Part shown: positions 16,520 through 26,348 of the stretch, in pieces
Numbering within the stretch: position 1 is the stretch's first letter
Layout of the letters: every line of letters begins with the position of its first letter
Source of the DNA: Flavobacteriales bacterium
Lineage (GTDB): Bacteria > Bacteroidota > Bacteroidia > Flavobacteriales_F > PHOS-HE28
Length of the DNA: 64,000 nucleotides
Direction: 5' to 3'
Assembly (NCBI GenBank): GCA_020635715.1
Contig: JACJZG010000002.1
Coordinates: forward strand, 186,001 to 250,000
Made by a program: the position numbers and the translations under genes
The notes under the pieces: generated by a model
The model's input: only the letters and a program-made list of their open reading frames with translations
What the model was told of the DNA's origin: nothing
Database searches by the model: none

Positions 16520-19500
16520 TGAGACGCGTAACGCTGTTCCTGGTCCTGTTGCAGGCGGTCGCCGCTACCGCCCAGATCGTGGGCAACGAGTGGATCGACC
16601 ATGACCGGCAGTACTGGCGTTTCGACGTGTACCGCACCGGGCTCCATCGGCTGGACTCCGCCACGCTGGCGGCCTCCGGCTTCCCCATCGCTTCGGTGGA
16701 TCCCGCGGACCTGATGCTCTTCGGTCGCGAGCAGCAGGTGCCGATCTACATCGAGGGCGGCGAGGATGGCGTGTTGAACGCCGGCGACTTCATCGAGTTC
16801 ATCGGCCGGAAGAACGACGGCTGGATCGATGAGCGGATGTACGATTCACCCTACTACCATTCCAATCCGCACTACAGTCTCATCAACGACACCATCCACT
16901 ACTTCCTCACCTGGGACCCGGATCCCGGCGTGCAAAAGGAACGCGTGCTGGCCTATGCTGATCCGGATATCGCCTCCCATACCGTGCGGCCCTGGGTCTG
17001 GGGTCGTGGTCTCAACGGTTACGGCGATGCCTATTGGTATGGTGTGGTGATGGAACCCTACCATTTCACGAGCGGTGGCATGCTCGCTGGGGAAGGTTTC
17101 GGCGGTCCCGGTCTCATCGTGACCGATGGGGTGCAGTCCGCTGACCTGTTCGCGCCGACGCCGCGCGGCTACTCGGGTCCGGATGCGCCGGATGCGCAAG
17201 TGCGCGTGACCACCGGCGGGCAACAGCGCTGGCCGGTGGCCCTTCCGGATCACCACCTCCAACTCGTGAGCGGCCCCGCCCAAACGGTGCGGAAGGACAC
17301 GACCTTCCTCGGGAACCGTGTGATCCGAAGCGACTTCCAGGTGCCGGCGAACGAGGTGTCGTCCTTCTTCACCGTAACGATGCGGGTGGTGCACGACCTG
17401 CCCATCGGCCAGAGCAACCCCAACTACGAGGATTTCCAGGTGGCCTTCGCCGTGGACGTCACCTACCCGCGCGATCTGCAAGGCCTCGGCGACGGACCCT
17501 ACGACCTGTGGATCCCCCATGATCCCGCAGATCCTTCCGCGCGGCTGCAGCTCGGCGGCGCGGGCAGCACACCCATCCTCTACTGCTTCGGTGATGTCCC
17601 GCGCCGGGTGGTGCCCGAGCTGGTCGGTGCGAACTACGAACTCGCCGTTCCCACGCACCCCGACAGTACCCGCACACCGGCCTACCTGCACACGGAGTCC
17701 GCGGTCTTCCAAGTGGGGTCGCTCACACCGGTGAACGGCAGTGGTTACTTCAGTGATCTTGTCGCGCTCGATCTGGATTCCGCCATGGTGATCGTCAGCC
17801 ATCGATCACTCTGGAACGGTGCCACGGCCTACGCGTCCTATCGCTCCACCCAAGCGCCGCGACCGGTGCCCGTGGTCCTGGCCGATGTGGATGAACTCTA
17901 CGATCAGTACGGCGGTGGGGTGCCCAAGCATCCGCTCGCGATCCGGTCCTTCCTGCGCGACCTGATGGTCTCATGGGACCAGGCGCCGCAAGGGCTCTTC
18001 CTCATCGGCAAGTCCACCTCATCCTTCAGCACCTTCTTCGAACCACAAGGTGCGCGCCCCAACGTCAACGGCGCCTACGAACGCATGCTTGTGCCGAGCT
18101 ATGGTGCTCCGGCCTGCGATCAGTGCTTCTCCATCGGGATCGGACCCACTGCCGACCCCCGCATGGTGGAGGTGCCGGTGGGGCGGCTGAGCGCGATCAA
18201 TGAGCAACAGGTCTTCGACTACCTGGACAAGGTGAGCACCCTGGAGGACCAGGAGCCTGCGGCGTGGATGAAGAACGTGGCGCACCTGAGCGGTGGGTTC
18301 GATGCGGCGGAACAGGAGAGCCTGGCCAACCGGCTCCGGTTCATGGAACCCATGATCGGCGATACCACCCAGTTCGGTGCACAGTTCTGGCGGTTCAGGA
18401 AGAGCAGTTCCTCCATCTTCAGCACCGCCGCCGCGGATTCGGTGCGCAACCTGATCGAGAACGGCGTTACCCTGATGAACTTCTTCGCGCACGCCTATTC
18501 GGAGAGCTTCGACATCACGATCGATGACCCGGATAACTACGAGTGGAACGGTCGTTATCCCTTCGTGATCGGGAATTCCTGCTACATCGGCAACGTACAC
18601 CTGAACGCCGATGGCGCCAGTACAAGTGAGGATTGGGTGATGCGGCCCGCGGCAGGCCCGGTGACCTTCATGTCCACCACCCAGGTTGGCGTGGACTTCG
18701 ACCTGGCCCTCTACGGCCGCTGGTTGTACAACAGCATAGGCAGCTCGAACTATGGCAAGCCGTACGGCAAGCACATGCAGCACGCGGCCTTCAACCTGCT
18801 GGCCAACACGAACAACTGGGGTACCATCCATTCCGTGCACACCTTCACGCTGCAAGGCGACCCCATGCTGGTGATGAACTCGCCGCTCGAGCCCGACTTC
18901 GAGGTTCGGGCGGAGGACATCCTCTTCGAACCGGAGGTCGTGACGGCCGATGTGGACACCTTTACCGTGAAGGTGGTGGTGCGCAACATCGGGCGCATGT
19001 ACCAGGGCTCGATCGGTGTGCAGCTGCAACGCTCGAACCAGGGCCTGGCTGAAGCAGGCATCTACAATACCCAGATCAGCGGAATGGGCTTCCAGGACAC
19101 TATTGCCTTCCGGGTACCCACGCTGGCCTTCACCGGTGGTCAGGGTGTGAACCAGATCACCGCGCGGGTCGACCTGGACCCGGACCTGATCACGGAACTT
19201 TCGCCGGAATACGGATCGAACCAGGCGTCCACCACGCTCTTCATCACCTCCGGTGATCTTGTGCCGATCTACCCTTACGACTTCGCGATCATCCCGGATC
19301 CGCAACCCTTCCTCCGCGCCAGCACCGGTGACCCCCTCGCCGCCGAACGCACCTATGTGTTCCAGATCGACACCACCGACCGCTTCAACAGCCCGATGCT
19401 GGAGATGGCCAGTGTGACCGCGCCCGGTGGCGTGGTGAGCTGGCAGCCGCAGAGCATCTATTCATTGAACACCCAGGACAGCACGGTCTTCTTCTGGCGC

Positions 19501-21636
19501 TGCAGCATCGACAGCACCGGCAACGACGGGTACAACTGGTACGAGCGCTCCTTCCAGTACATCGATGGCCGCTACGGATGGGGACAGGCCCACTACTTCC
19601 AGTTCAAGGATGATGAATACAACTCCATCGTCTACGACCGTCCGGAACGCGACTTCGACTTCAGCAGTGCGCCGCATGAGCTCACTGCCTTCACCTCGTC
19701 CAACCCCTATGGTGATATCGGCTGGCGGCTCGACCTGGTGAACCAGGACTTCGGCGGTTGCTGGGGGAACCCGGCGTGGAACATCGCCGTGATCGACCCT
19801 TACACCTATGAGGCCTGGGGAACACGTTTCGTGGACAACTCCGTCGATCCACCGGTGGTCTACAATCCGGACAACGACTTTGGGAACTTCACCCCATGTG
19901 GCACCTTCCAGCGTCCGCGTCTCTACTTCCACTTCCGCCAGAACTCACCGGAGGAGATGGCGGCCATGGCCACATTCCTGACCGAGACCGTTCCCGATGG
20001 TTATCACATCCTGGCCTACACCTGGTTCTACATGGACCAGGATGGCATGGCCGGGACGCCGGCCGTGGCCGCACTGAACGGACTCGGTGTGCCATCCTTC
20101 GCGACCCTCCAGGATAGTGTGCCGTACATCTTCTATGTGCGCAAGGGCTTCGCCGGCACCTTCGTGGACACCATCGCGGCCACGCAGACCACGGACATCA
20201 ACCTGACCGCCTTTGCACAGAGCAACGGGGACCGGGGCAGCATCACCACCATGGAGGCGGGACCCGCGCTCGCCTGGAATGCGTTGTACTGGCACGACCG
20301 TCCGCTCAGCGCATCGGACAGCACGGTGATCGAGGTCCGCGGCATCACGAGCACCGGCCTGGAGGTACACCTTGGCGAATGGCCGGATGAGCAGCAGGAG
20401 TTCCTCGACCTGGGTTCGATCGCCGATGCATCGGTCTATCCACGGTTGCGGATCCGCGGGAAGTTCCATGACCTGGCCGCAGCGGATCCGCGACCGGCGC
20501 AGATGGATCGCTGGCAGTTGCTAAGCGCACCAGTGCCGGAATGCGCCATTGATCCCCCGCTCGGCCTGCTCAACAGCCTCGAAGGATCGTTCCAGGGCGA
20601 GGAAGCCGCGCTGGCGGTGGCCATCCACAACATCAGTCCGCACGACATGGATAGCCTGCTCGTGACGGCATGGGTGGTCAACGCCAACAACCAGCGGCAG
20701 CGGGTGTGGTACAGGCGGAACGGACCGCTGGCTGCTGGCGCCGTCCAGGTGGATACGATCCGCTTCAACACCTGGGGCTTCGGTGGGCTCAACACCCTGG
20801 TGGTGGAGGCGAACCCGGTGGACACGCTCACGGGTGAATATGACCAGCCCGAACAACACCATTTCAACAACATCGCCCAATGGCGCTTCGATGTGGCCGT
20901 GGACCGCGAGAATCCATTGCTCGATGTGACCTTCGATGGGGTCCACATCCTCGACGGCGATATCGTTTCGGCCCGACCGGAGATCGAGATCCTGCTCAAT
21001 GACGAGAATACGGTGCTGCTCCTCGATTCACCAGCGGACACCGCCCAGTTCAAGGTCTTCCTCACCCGACCCGGAAGGCCGATAGAACGCGTCTTCTTCC
21101 GCGATGGGCAGGGCAATGAGGTGCTGCAGTTCATCCCCGCGGATGGCCCCGAGAACGAGGCGCGCATCTTCTACCGGCCGCGCTTCACCGATGACGGGAA
21201 GTACCTGCTCACCGTGCAGGCCATGGACCTGAGCCGCAACCCCTCCGGCGACAATGACTACAAGATCTCCTTCGAGGTGATCAATCGCAGTACCATCACC
21301 GAGGTCCTCAACTATCCCAACCCGTTCACAACAAGCACACGCTTCGTCTTCACGCTCACCGGCAGCACGGTGCCCACCTACATGAAGATCCAGATCATGA
21401 CCGTGACCGGTCGGGTGGTGCGCGAGGTGAAGATGCACGAGCTCGGTCCCCTGCGCGTGGGTCGGAACATCACCGACTTCGCCTGGGACGGAACGGATGA
21501 GTTCGGTGATCGACTGGCACGTGGGGTCTACCTCTACCGCGTGATCACCCAGATCAACGGCGAGGACATCGAATACCGCGCCACCGATGCCGCCAGCTAC
21601 TTCAACAAGGGCTTCGGCAAGATGTACAAGCTCTGA
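16516..21636 (+). CDS. porU2: PorU-like C25 cysteine peptidase (putative second T9SS sortase, PorU2 type)
   Basis: A 1706-residue exported protein with a signal peptide ending at ATAQ (about residue 20). It has a long N-terminal region of strands, then a gingipain-type C25 domain at about 460-790. The likely catalytic pair is His659 in FFAHAYSESF and Cys689 in GNSCYIGNVH; the true PorU at 53030 has His815 and Cys849 with similar spacing. CARDB/Ig-like and strand-rich segments follow. The C-terminal domain starts at NYPNPFTTSTRFVF and has WDGTDEFGDRLARGVYLYR, as does PorU itself. The protein is longer than PorU (1308 aa) and coupled to a PorV-like gene. The PorU2 name is used for such paralogues; its client proteins are unknown. 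Confidence 0.8.
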   Translation: MMRRVTLFLVLLQAVAATAQIVGNEWIDHDRQYWRFDVYRTGLHRLDSATLAASGFPIASVDPADLMLFGREQQVPIYIEGGEDGVLNAGDFIEFIGRKNDGWIDERMYDSPYYHSNPHYSLINDTIHYFLTWDPDPGVQKERVLAYADPDIASHTVRPWVWGRGLNGYGDAYWYGVVMEPYHFTSGGMLAGEGFGGPGLIVTDGVQSADLFAPTPRGYSGPDAPDAQVRVTTGGQQRWPVALPDHHLQLVSGPAQTVRKDTTFLGNRVIRSDFQVPANEVSSFFTVTMRVVHDLPIGQSNPNYEDFQVAFAVDVTYPRDLQGLGDGPYDLWIPHDPADPSARLQLGGAGSTPILYCFGDVPRRVVPELVGANYELAVPTHPDSTRTPAYLHTESAVFQVGSLTPVNGSGYFSDLVALDLDSAMVIVSHRSLWNGATAYASYRSTQAPRPVPVVLADVDELYDQYGGGVPKHPLAIRSFLRDLMVSWDQAPQGLFLIGKSTSSFSTFFEPQGARPNVNGAYERMLVPSYGAPACDQCFSIGIGPTADPRMVEVPVGRLSAINEQQVFDYLDKVSTLEDQEPAAWMKNVAHLSGGFDAAEQESLANRLRFMEPMIGDTTQFGAQFWRFRKSSSSIFSTAAADSVRNLIENGVTLMNFFAHAYSESFDITIDDPDNYEWNGRYPFVIGNSCYIGNVHLNADGASTSEDWVMRPAAGPVTFMSTTQVGVDFDLALYGRWLYNSIGSSNYGKPYGKHMQHAAFNLLANTNNWGTIHSVHTFTLQGDPMLVMNSPLEPDFEVRAEDILFEPEVVTADVDTFTVKVVVRNIGRMYQGSIGVQLQRSNQGLAEAGIYNTQISGMGFQDTIAFRVPTLAFTGGQGVNQITARVDLDPDLITELSPEYGSNQASTTLFITSGDLVPIYPYDFAIIPDPQPFLRASTGDPLAAERTYVFQIDTTDRFNSPMLEMASVTAPGGVVSWQPQSIYSLNTQDSTVFFWRCSIDSTGNDGYNWYERSFQYIDGRYGWGQAHYFQFKDDEYNSIVYDRPERDFDFSSAPHELTAFTSSNPYGDIGWRLDLVNQDFGGCWGNPAWNIAVIDPYTYEAWGTRFVDNSVDPPVVYNPDNDFGNFTPCGTFQRPRLYFHFRQNSPEEMAAMATFLTETVPDGYHILAYTWFYMDQDGMAGTPAVAALNGLGVPSFATLQDSVPYIFYVRKGFAGTFVDTIAATQTTDINLTAFAQSNGDRGSITTMEAGPALAWNALYWHDRPLSASDSTVIEVRGITSTGLEVHLGEWPDEQQEFLDLGSIADASVYPRLRIRGKFHDLAAADPRPAQMDRWQLLSAPVPECAIDPPLGLLNSLEGSFQGEEAALAVAIHNISPHDMDSLLVTAWVVNANNQRQRVWYRRNGPLAAGAVQVDTIRFNTWGFGGLNTLVVEANPVDTLTGEYDQPEQHHFNNIAQWRFDVAVDRENPLLDVTFDGVHILDGDIVSARPEIEILLNDENTVLLLDSPADTAQFKVFLTRPGRPIERVFFRDGQGNEVLQFIPADGPENEARIFYRPRFTDDGKYLLTVQAMDLSRNPSGDNDYKISFEVINRSTITEVLNYPNPFTTSTRFVFTLTGSTVPTYMKIQIMTVTGRVVREVKMHELGPLRVGRNITDFAWDGTDEFGDRLARGVYLYRVITQINGEDIEYRATDAASYFNKGFGKMYKL

Positions 21637-21637
21637 T

Positions 21638-21656
21638 CGAAGGCCAAGTACCTTCG
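21638..21656 (+). terminator. small hairpin after the PorU-like gene
   Basis: CGAAGG at 21638-21643 pairs with CCTTCG at 21651-21656 around a 7-nt loop, between the stop at 21636 and the lnt start at 21664. There is no T-tract, so it is at best a weak terminator or RNA stabiliser. Confidence 0.25.
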
Positions 21657-21663
21657 GCGCCCG

Positions 21664-23367
21664 ATGGCATTGAGGCGTGCGCACATCATCCTCTGGGCGT
21701 CCTTGAGCGGCCTGCTCTGGGCCCTCGCCTGGCCCGCCATCGGTGGCTTCTCCTTCCTGGCCTTCGTCGCCTGGCTGCCCTTGCTGCACGCCGAACGCCT
21801 GCATGACAAGCGCCTCGCCGGACGGAAGCGCGCCTTCACCCCCTATGCGCTGCTCGCCGTGTTCATCTGGAACGCGGCCTGTTCCTGGTGGTTCTTCGAG
21901 GTGAGCGAACCCTTGGGCACCCGCCTCGTCAGCGGCCTCGCGCCAATGACCCTGAACGCTCTGTTCATGCTGGTGCCGTGGTGGCTCAAGCGCGTGACAC
22001 GCCGCATTGCCGGCGCGAACGTTTCGGCGCTGGCCTTCATCGCCTACTGGCTGGCCTTCGAGCGCCTTCACCACGACTGGGACCTGCAATGGCCCTGGTT
22101 CTCCATCGGCAACGTCTTCGGCACACACCCCGCATGGATCCAGTGGTACGAGTTCACCGGCATGCTCGGTGGGAGCGCGTGGGTGCTGCTGGTCACGATG
22201 TTCCTGGATCGGGCCATCGTGCGCCGCACCCGTGACCAACGCACCGCCATCGCCAACGCCTCGGTGGCGTTCGGCCTGCTGATCGTGCCGCTCATCGGTT
22301 CGTACTATCGCTATGATACCATTTCCACAGGTGGAAGGCGTGCCATCGAGGTGGTGGTGGTCCAGCCGAACATCGACCCGTACACCCAGAAGTTCGGGGG
22401 CATGGATCCCCTGGCCCAGCTCGATCGGATGCTGGCCCTGGCGGACAGCGTGATGACCGATTCCACCGCGCTCGTGGTGATGCCCGAGACCGCTCTGCAG
22501 GAGACCGCCACGATCGATATGACCGGCGACGGTCCCGCGTACAAGGGGCTTTGGGAGAACGGGATCGACGCTGCCCGCAGCACCGTGCGCCTGCGCGCCT
22601 TCCAGAAGGAGCATCGTCGTGCAGCCCTGCTCACCGGGATGTCGTCGGATACCCTGTACGGATCGGATGAAGAACGACCCACCGCAGCACGACCCCTGTT
22701 CAGCGAGGATGGCCTTCCTCCCGGCGCACAACGCTGGTACACATCGTACAATGCGGCGCTCTTCCTCCCCGCGAAGGGCCCTTTGGAGATCTACCACAAG
22801 TCCAAGCTCGTGGCAGGGGTGGAGCTCATGCCTTTCGAAGGGGTGCTCGGCCAACTTGCTGATCTCTCCATCGATCTGGGTGGTGTGTCCGGCAGTCTGG
22901 GCAAGCAGGATGACCGGGAGGTGCTCGTGGACGAGAGCGACAGCCTTCGACTGGTCCCCGCCATCTGCTACGAATCCGTCTTTGGTGAGCATGTGGCCGC
23001 GCACGTCCGCAACGGAGGGAACCTGATCGCCGTGATCACTAATGACGCGTGGTGGGCTGATTCCCCGGGATACCGCCAGCACCTGACCTATTCCTCCATC
23101 CGGGCCATCGAGACCCGGCGGGACGTGGTGCGTTCAGCCAATACGGGCATCTCCTGTTTCGTCGATAGACGCGGCCTGATCCACCAGGCCTCCCCGTGGT
23201 GGGTGCCCACCGCTCTGAGGCGCACGGTGCAGCTCAACGATGACATGACCTTCTTTGTGCAGCATGGCGACCTGATCGGCCGCCTGGCGGTGTCCGTATC
23301 CGGCCTACTCTTCGTCTACCTGTTGGTCATGCGCTTCCGTAAGCCCGTGCTGGAGCATAGCCGGTAA
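21664..23367 (+). CDS. lnt: apolipoprotein N-acyltransferase
   Basis: A 567-residue inner-membrane enzyme that adds the third acyl chain to the N-terminal cysteine of lipoproteins. Hydrophobic helices occupy about residues 8-215, followed by the periplasmic nitrilase domain. The nitrilase triad is visible as Glu275 (MPETAL), Lys379 (YHKSKLV) and Cys435 (AICYESVF), with the ITNDAWW motif after it. A last transmembrane helix is near residues 535-555. The length is slightly above the E. coli enzyme (512) because of extra sequence between the Glu and Lys. It starts 27 bp after the PorU-like stop and lies 11 bp before pabB. Confidence 0.95.
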   Translation: MALRRAHIILWASLSGLLWALAWPAIGGFSFLAFVAWLPLLHAERLHDKRLAGRKRAFTPYALLAVFIWNAACSWWFFEVSEPLGTRLVSGLAPMTLNALFMLVPWWLKRVTRRIAGANVSALAFIAYWLAFERLHHDWDLQWPWFSIGNVFGTHPAWIQWYEFTGMLGGSAWVLLVTMFLDRAIVRRTRDQRTAIANASVAFGLLIVPLIGSYYRYDTISTGGRRAIEVVVVQPNIDPYTQKFGGMDPLAQLDRMLALADSVMTDSTALVVMPETALQETATIDMTGDGPAYKGLWENGIDAARSTVRLRAFQKEHRRAALLTGMSSDTLYGSDEERPTAARPLFSEDGLPPGAQRWYTSYNAALFLPAKGPLEIYHKSKLVAGVELMPFEGVLGQLADLSIDLGGVSGSLGKQDDREVLVDESDSLRLVPAICYESVFGEHVAAHVRNGGNLIAVITNDAWWADSPGYRQHLTYSSIRAIETRRDVVRSANTGISCFVDRRGLIHQASPWWVPTALRRTVQLNDDMTFFVQHGDLIGRLAVSVSGLLFVYLLVMRFRKPVLEHSR

Positions 23368-23378
23368 CTTGGTCCGCC

Positions 23379-24602
23379 ATGCGCGTCTCCATCGCCCTGG
23401 GTCGACGGCCGGACTTCGACTGGTCCGTGCTTCGTGAGGAGCGGCACTTCCTCTTCCTGCGCATCGCGGATCAGCAGCGCGCTGTCCTCGCGGTGGGGGA
23501 GCTGGAACTTGCCGATGCACCCGGGTTCGATGACCAGGGTCGGGCGCGCGACTGGTACTTCGCCACCCTGCCGTATGAATGGAACGAGGCCATTCATCAC
23601 CGGAAGGACGATCGATCGGCACCTGGCCGCTGGTCGGTTCCCCGCTTCGTGCTGGAATGGAAGGGCGAGGAAGCCTGGATCCACGTACGGCCATCGGATG
23701 AGGATGATGCCCGCCAATGGGCGGAGAAGGCCCTGGTGGATGCACCGGACGAAGGGATCATGCCACGGATCACATGGACCTTGCGCTGTGATCGTGTGCG
23801 TTACCTCGCCAACGTGCAGCACCTGTTGACGCACATCCAGCGCGGTGATATCTATGAGATCAACTACTGCACCACGCGCGTGGCCAGCGTTCCCGGTCTC
23901 GATCCCTTCCAGGCCTTCCGTGTCCTGCTGCTCCACGCGGATGCGCCCTTCGCGGCCTTCGCCCGATCCGATGATGGCTACGTGCTCTGTGCAAGTCCCG
24001 AGCGCTTCCTCGCCTTCGACGGCCGGCGGGTGATCGGGCAGCCGATGAAGGGGACCCGGCCGCGTTCATTCGACCAGGCCACGGACCGGCGGCACATGGA
24101 GGATCTGGCTTCCGACGCCAAGGAGCGGAGCGAGAACATCATGGCGCTGGATGTCATGCGTCACGACCTGTCCCGGATCGCTGCGAGCGGCACCGTGCAG
24201 GTGGAGGAGTTGTGCGCGGTGAGGTCCTACCCGCGCGTGCATCAGATGGTGAGCACCGTGTCAGCCTCGATCGCCGAAGGGCGAACGCCGTTGGATGTGC
24301 TGCGAGCCGCCTTTCCCATGGCCAGCATGACCGGTGCACCCAAGGCCAGGGCCATGGAGCTGATCCGGGAGGTGGAGGATGGCCCACGTGGTATGTTCAG
24401 CGGAAGTCTCGGCTTCCTGGCGCCCGACGGTACCGGGGACTTCAACGTGGTGATCCGAACGCTCCTGTTCGATGCGGCTACCGGCGACCTTTCCCTCACC
24501 ACCGGAAGTGCCATCACGGCCCGGTGCGATGCCCGGCAGGAGTACGAGGAATGTCAGTTGAAGGCGTTGTCCGTGATCGATGCGCTCGCCGATGATCGAT
24601 GA
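23379..24602 (+). CDS. pabB: aminodeoxychorismate synthase component I / chorismate-binding protein
   Basis: A 407-residue cytoplasmic enzyme of the anthranilate synthase component I/PabB family, which aminates chorismate for folate (PabB) or tryptophan synthesis. Visible chorismate-binding motifs are QRGDIYEINYC, CASPERFL, IGQPMKGTRPR, ERSENIMALDVMRHDLSRI, SYPRVHQMVSTV, and MTGAPKARAMELI. The N-terminal domain is short, as in Bacteroidota PabB. The KGTRPR context suggests PabB rather than TrpE, and no trp genes are nearby, but the assignment is by resemblance. The end overlaps tilS by 11 bp with the start chosen here. Confidence 0.85.
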   Translation: MRVSIALGRRPDFDWSVLREERHFLFLRIADQQRAVLAVGELELADAPGFDDQGRARDWYFATLPYEWNEAIHHRKDDRSAPGRWSVPRFVLEWKGEEAWIHVRPSDEDDARQWAEKALVDAPDEGIMPRITWTLRCDRVRYLANVQHLLTHIQRGDIYEINYCTTRVASVPGLDPFQAFRVLLLHADAPFAAFARSDDGYVLCASPERFLAFDGRRVIGQPMKGTRPRSFDQATDRRHMEDLASDAKERSENIMALDVMRHDLSRIAASGTVQVEELCAVRSYPRVHQMVSTVSASIAEGRTPLDVLRAAFPMASMTGAPKARAMELIREVEDGPRGMFSGSLGFLAPDGTGDFNVVIRTLLFDAATGDLSLTTGSAITARCDARQEYEECQLKALSVIDALADDR

Positions 24603-25926
24603 GGTGCGCCGCACGATGCGGGTCCATGGACTCGCGCTGCCGGGCCAGCCCTTGTGGGTGGCCGTGAGCGGAGGCATCGACAGCATGGTGCTGTTGCACG
24701 TGCTCCGTTCCCTGGGTCATCCGTGTCGCGTTGCCCATGTGGACCATGGACTGCGTGGTCCGGAGAGTGATGCGGATCGTGAATTCGTTGTGGCGCATTG
24801 TGCGGAACTGGGTATCCCGTGCACCGTGCGTCGGGTGGATGTACGGACCCGCGTGGAGGCGAATGGCGAGAGCCTCCAGATGGCCGCACGCGCGTTGCGG
24901 CTGGAATGGTTCAACGAACTGGCTTCATCAGGACCGGAACGCGTGGCCCTCGCACACCATGCGGACGATGCGCTTGAGTCCTTCTTCCTGGGACTGATGC
25001 GTGGCCTTGGGGCCGGTGGATGGAGCGGCATCCGCCCGGGCAATGAGGTGCTCATTCGTCCCTTGATCCGGGTGGAGCGCAGTACGATCGCTGCTTACGC
25101 CAAGGAGCACGGGATCCCTTGGCGCGAGGATGCGAGCAACGCCGATGTCTCCTATGCGCGCAACCGCATCCGGCACGAACTGCTCCCGCTGTTCGAGCAG
25201 TGGCGACCTGGTACGCGGCGCAACCTCGCGCGCAACATGGGGCTCTTCGCAGAGCTTGACCAACTCGCGCGTGAGGCGGGCGATGCAATCATCCAGAAGG
25301 CAAGGATCGACCCAGCGGGCGTGATCAGGATCCCCCTCAGTGCCGTGGTGGATGGAGCACCGCTCATCGTCCTCCACCGCCTGTTGCGCGGCAAGGGCTT
25401 CCACCCGGACCGGATGGAGGACATCCTGCGTGCGATCCACGATCGACGCACCGGCACGCGCTTCCCGGGCGATGGGGTGGAACTGCTCGTTGACCGCGAC
25501 GAACTCGTCATCCTGCCAGCGGGTTCGCCGCCAGCGATCTGGCGGTTCGCCCATGCCCTCGACGTGCAGCCGGATGCTCCGCTGCGGATCATGCCGACCG
25601 CTTTTGACGAGGTCGATCCGACCGTGGGTCCATGGACGGCCTGGATGGATGCGGACCGGGTCAGGTGGCCGTTGGAGTTGCGCCCGTGGCGACCCGGTGA
25701 TCGCATGCGTCCGCATGGGCTCGGAGGCAGCAAGTTGATCAGCGACATCCTCATCGATGCGAAAGTGCCGGGAGACAGGAAGGACCGTGTGCTCGTACTG
25801 GCTGACGCGGATCGCATCATCTGGCTTTGCGGGCACCGGATCGCCGAAGGAGTGAAGGCCTCCATGGGTGCTTCCCGGGTGCTCCGTTTGGACCTTCTCC
25901 CACGGGGTGCCGGAGCTCAATTTTGA
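24592..25926 (+). CDS. tilS: tRNA(Ile)-lysidine synthetase
   Basis: A 444-residue N-type ATP pyrophosphatase that converts cytidine 34 of the CAU-anticodon isoleucine tRNA to lysidine, so that it reads AUA. The PP-loop SGGIDS is at residues 26-31, followed by VAHVDHGLRG and ALAHHADDALESFFL. The central substrate-binding domain and the C-terminal domain (LRPWRPGDRMRPHGLGGSKLISDILIDAKVP) are complete. I used ATG 24592; an in-frame ATG at 24580 would add four residues. Both overlap the end of pabB, so translation is coupled. Confidence 0.94.
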   Translation: MIDEVRRTMRVHGLALPGQPLWVAVSGGIDSMVLLHVLRSLGHPCRVAHVDHGLRGPESDADREFVVAHCAELGIPCTVRRVDVRTRVEANGESLQMAARALRLEWFNELASSGPERVALAHHADDALESFFLGLMRGLGAGGWSGIRPGNEVLIRPLIRVERSTIAAYAKEHGIPWREDASNADVSYARNRIRHELLPLFEQWRPGTRRNLARNMGLFAELDQLAREAGDAIIQKARIDPAGVIRIPLSAVVDGAPLIVLHRLLRGKGFHPDRMEDILRAIHDRRTGTRFPGDGVELLVDRDELVILPAGSPPAIWRFAHALDVQPDAPLRIMPTAFDEVDPTVGPWTAWMDADRVRWPLELRPWRPGDRMRPHGLGGSKLISDILIDAKVPGDRKDRVLVLADADRIIWLCGHRIAEGVKASMGASRVLRLDLLPRGAGAQF

Positions 25927-25986
25927 ACGATCCTTGGTTCCGGGTCGGACGGCACCTATCTTCAGGGCGCTACCAATCTCATTCTC

Positions 25987-26277
25987 ATGCTCGCGTTCAA
26001 CGTTCAGGTCATTCCGAAGGAACGGATCCCTTCGTTGCGTTTCCCGCGTCAACCGCTGATGTTGAGCGAGCGTGAACGCAGCGTCATCCTGCAGAACATG
26101 GAGGAGGCCACCCGGCTTGGTAACGCCGAGCACGGGAAATGCCGCATCGTTTTCCAGGACGATGAAGGGCTCAAAGCCGTGGAGACCACCATTTGGACCT
26201 ACGATCCAGATAACATCGTGCTCAAGTACGGTATGACGATCCCGGTAAGCCGGGTGGTCAGCGTGGACATCCCGTAG
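25987..26277 (+). CDS. conserved small protein of unknown function
   Basis: A 96-residue soluble protein with an N-terminal stretch of strands (LAFNVQVIPKERIPSLRF), a central helix (SERERSVILQNMEEATRLGN), and a final strand-rich half with EDGLK-like acidic turn, VETTIW and IVLKYGMTIPVSRVVSVDI. I recall similar small proteins in other Bacteroidota without a known function, but cannot name a family. No cysteines form a metal site and there is no signal peptide. It lies 60 bp after tilS and 70 bp before the thiol-reductase genes. Confidence 0.7.
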   Translation: MLAFNVQVIPKERIPSLRFPRQPLMLSERERSVILQNMEEATRLGNAEHGKCRIVFQDDEGLKAVETTIWTYDPDNIVLKYGMTIPVSRVVSVDIP

Positions 26278-26326
26278 GAGTCCTAGTATCTTGTTAACGG
26301 CTGGGAGTCCTGCTGCCGGGTGGGTC

Positions 26327-26334
26327 TATTTTTG
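26327..26334 (+). promoter_or_regulatory. -7 promoter element for the dsbD pair
   Basis: TATTTTTG is a perfect TAnnTTTG match 14 nt before the ATG at 26349, implying a leader of about 10 nt. Confidence 0.55.
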
Positions 26335-26348
26335 CTTCACACTTAGGC

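Noticed and set aside
21028..23082. A 684-codon minus-strand frame opposite the PorU-like gene end and lnt
   Set aside because: It is antisense to the sorting domain and to the complete Lnt active-site region, and has no recognisable domain.
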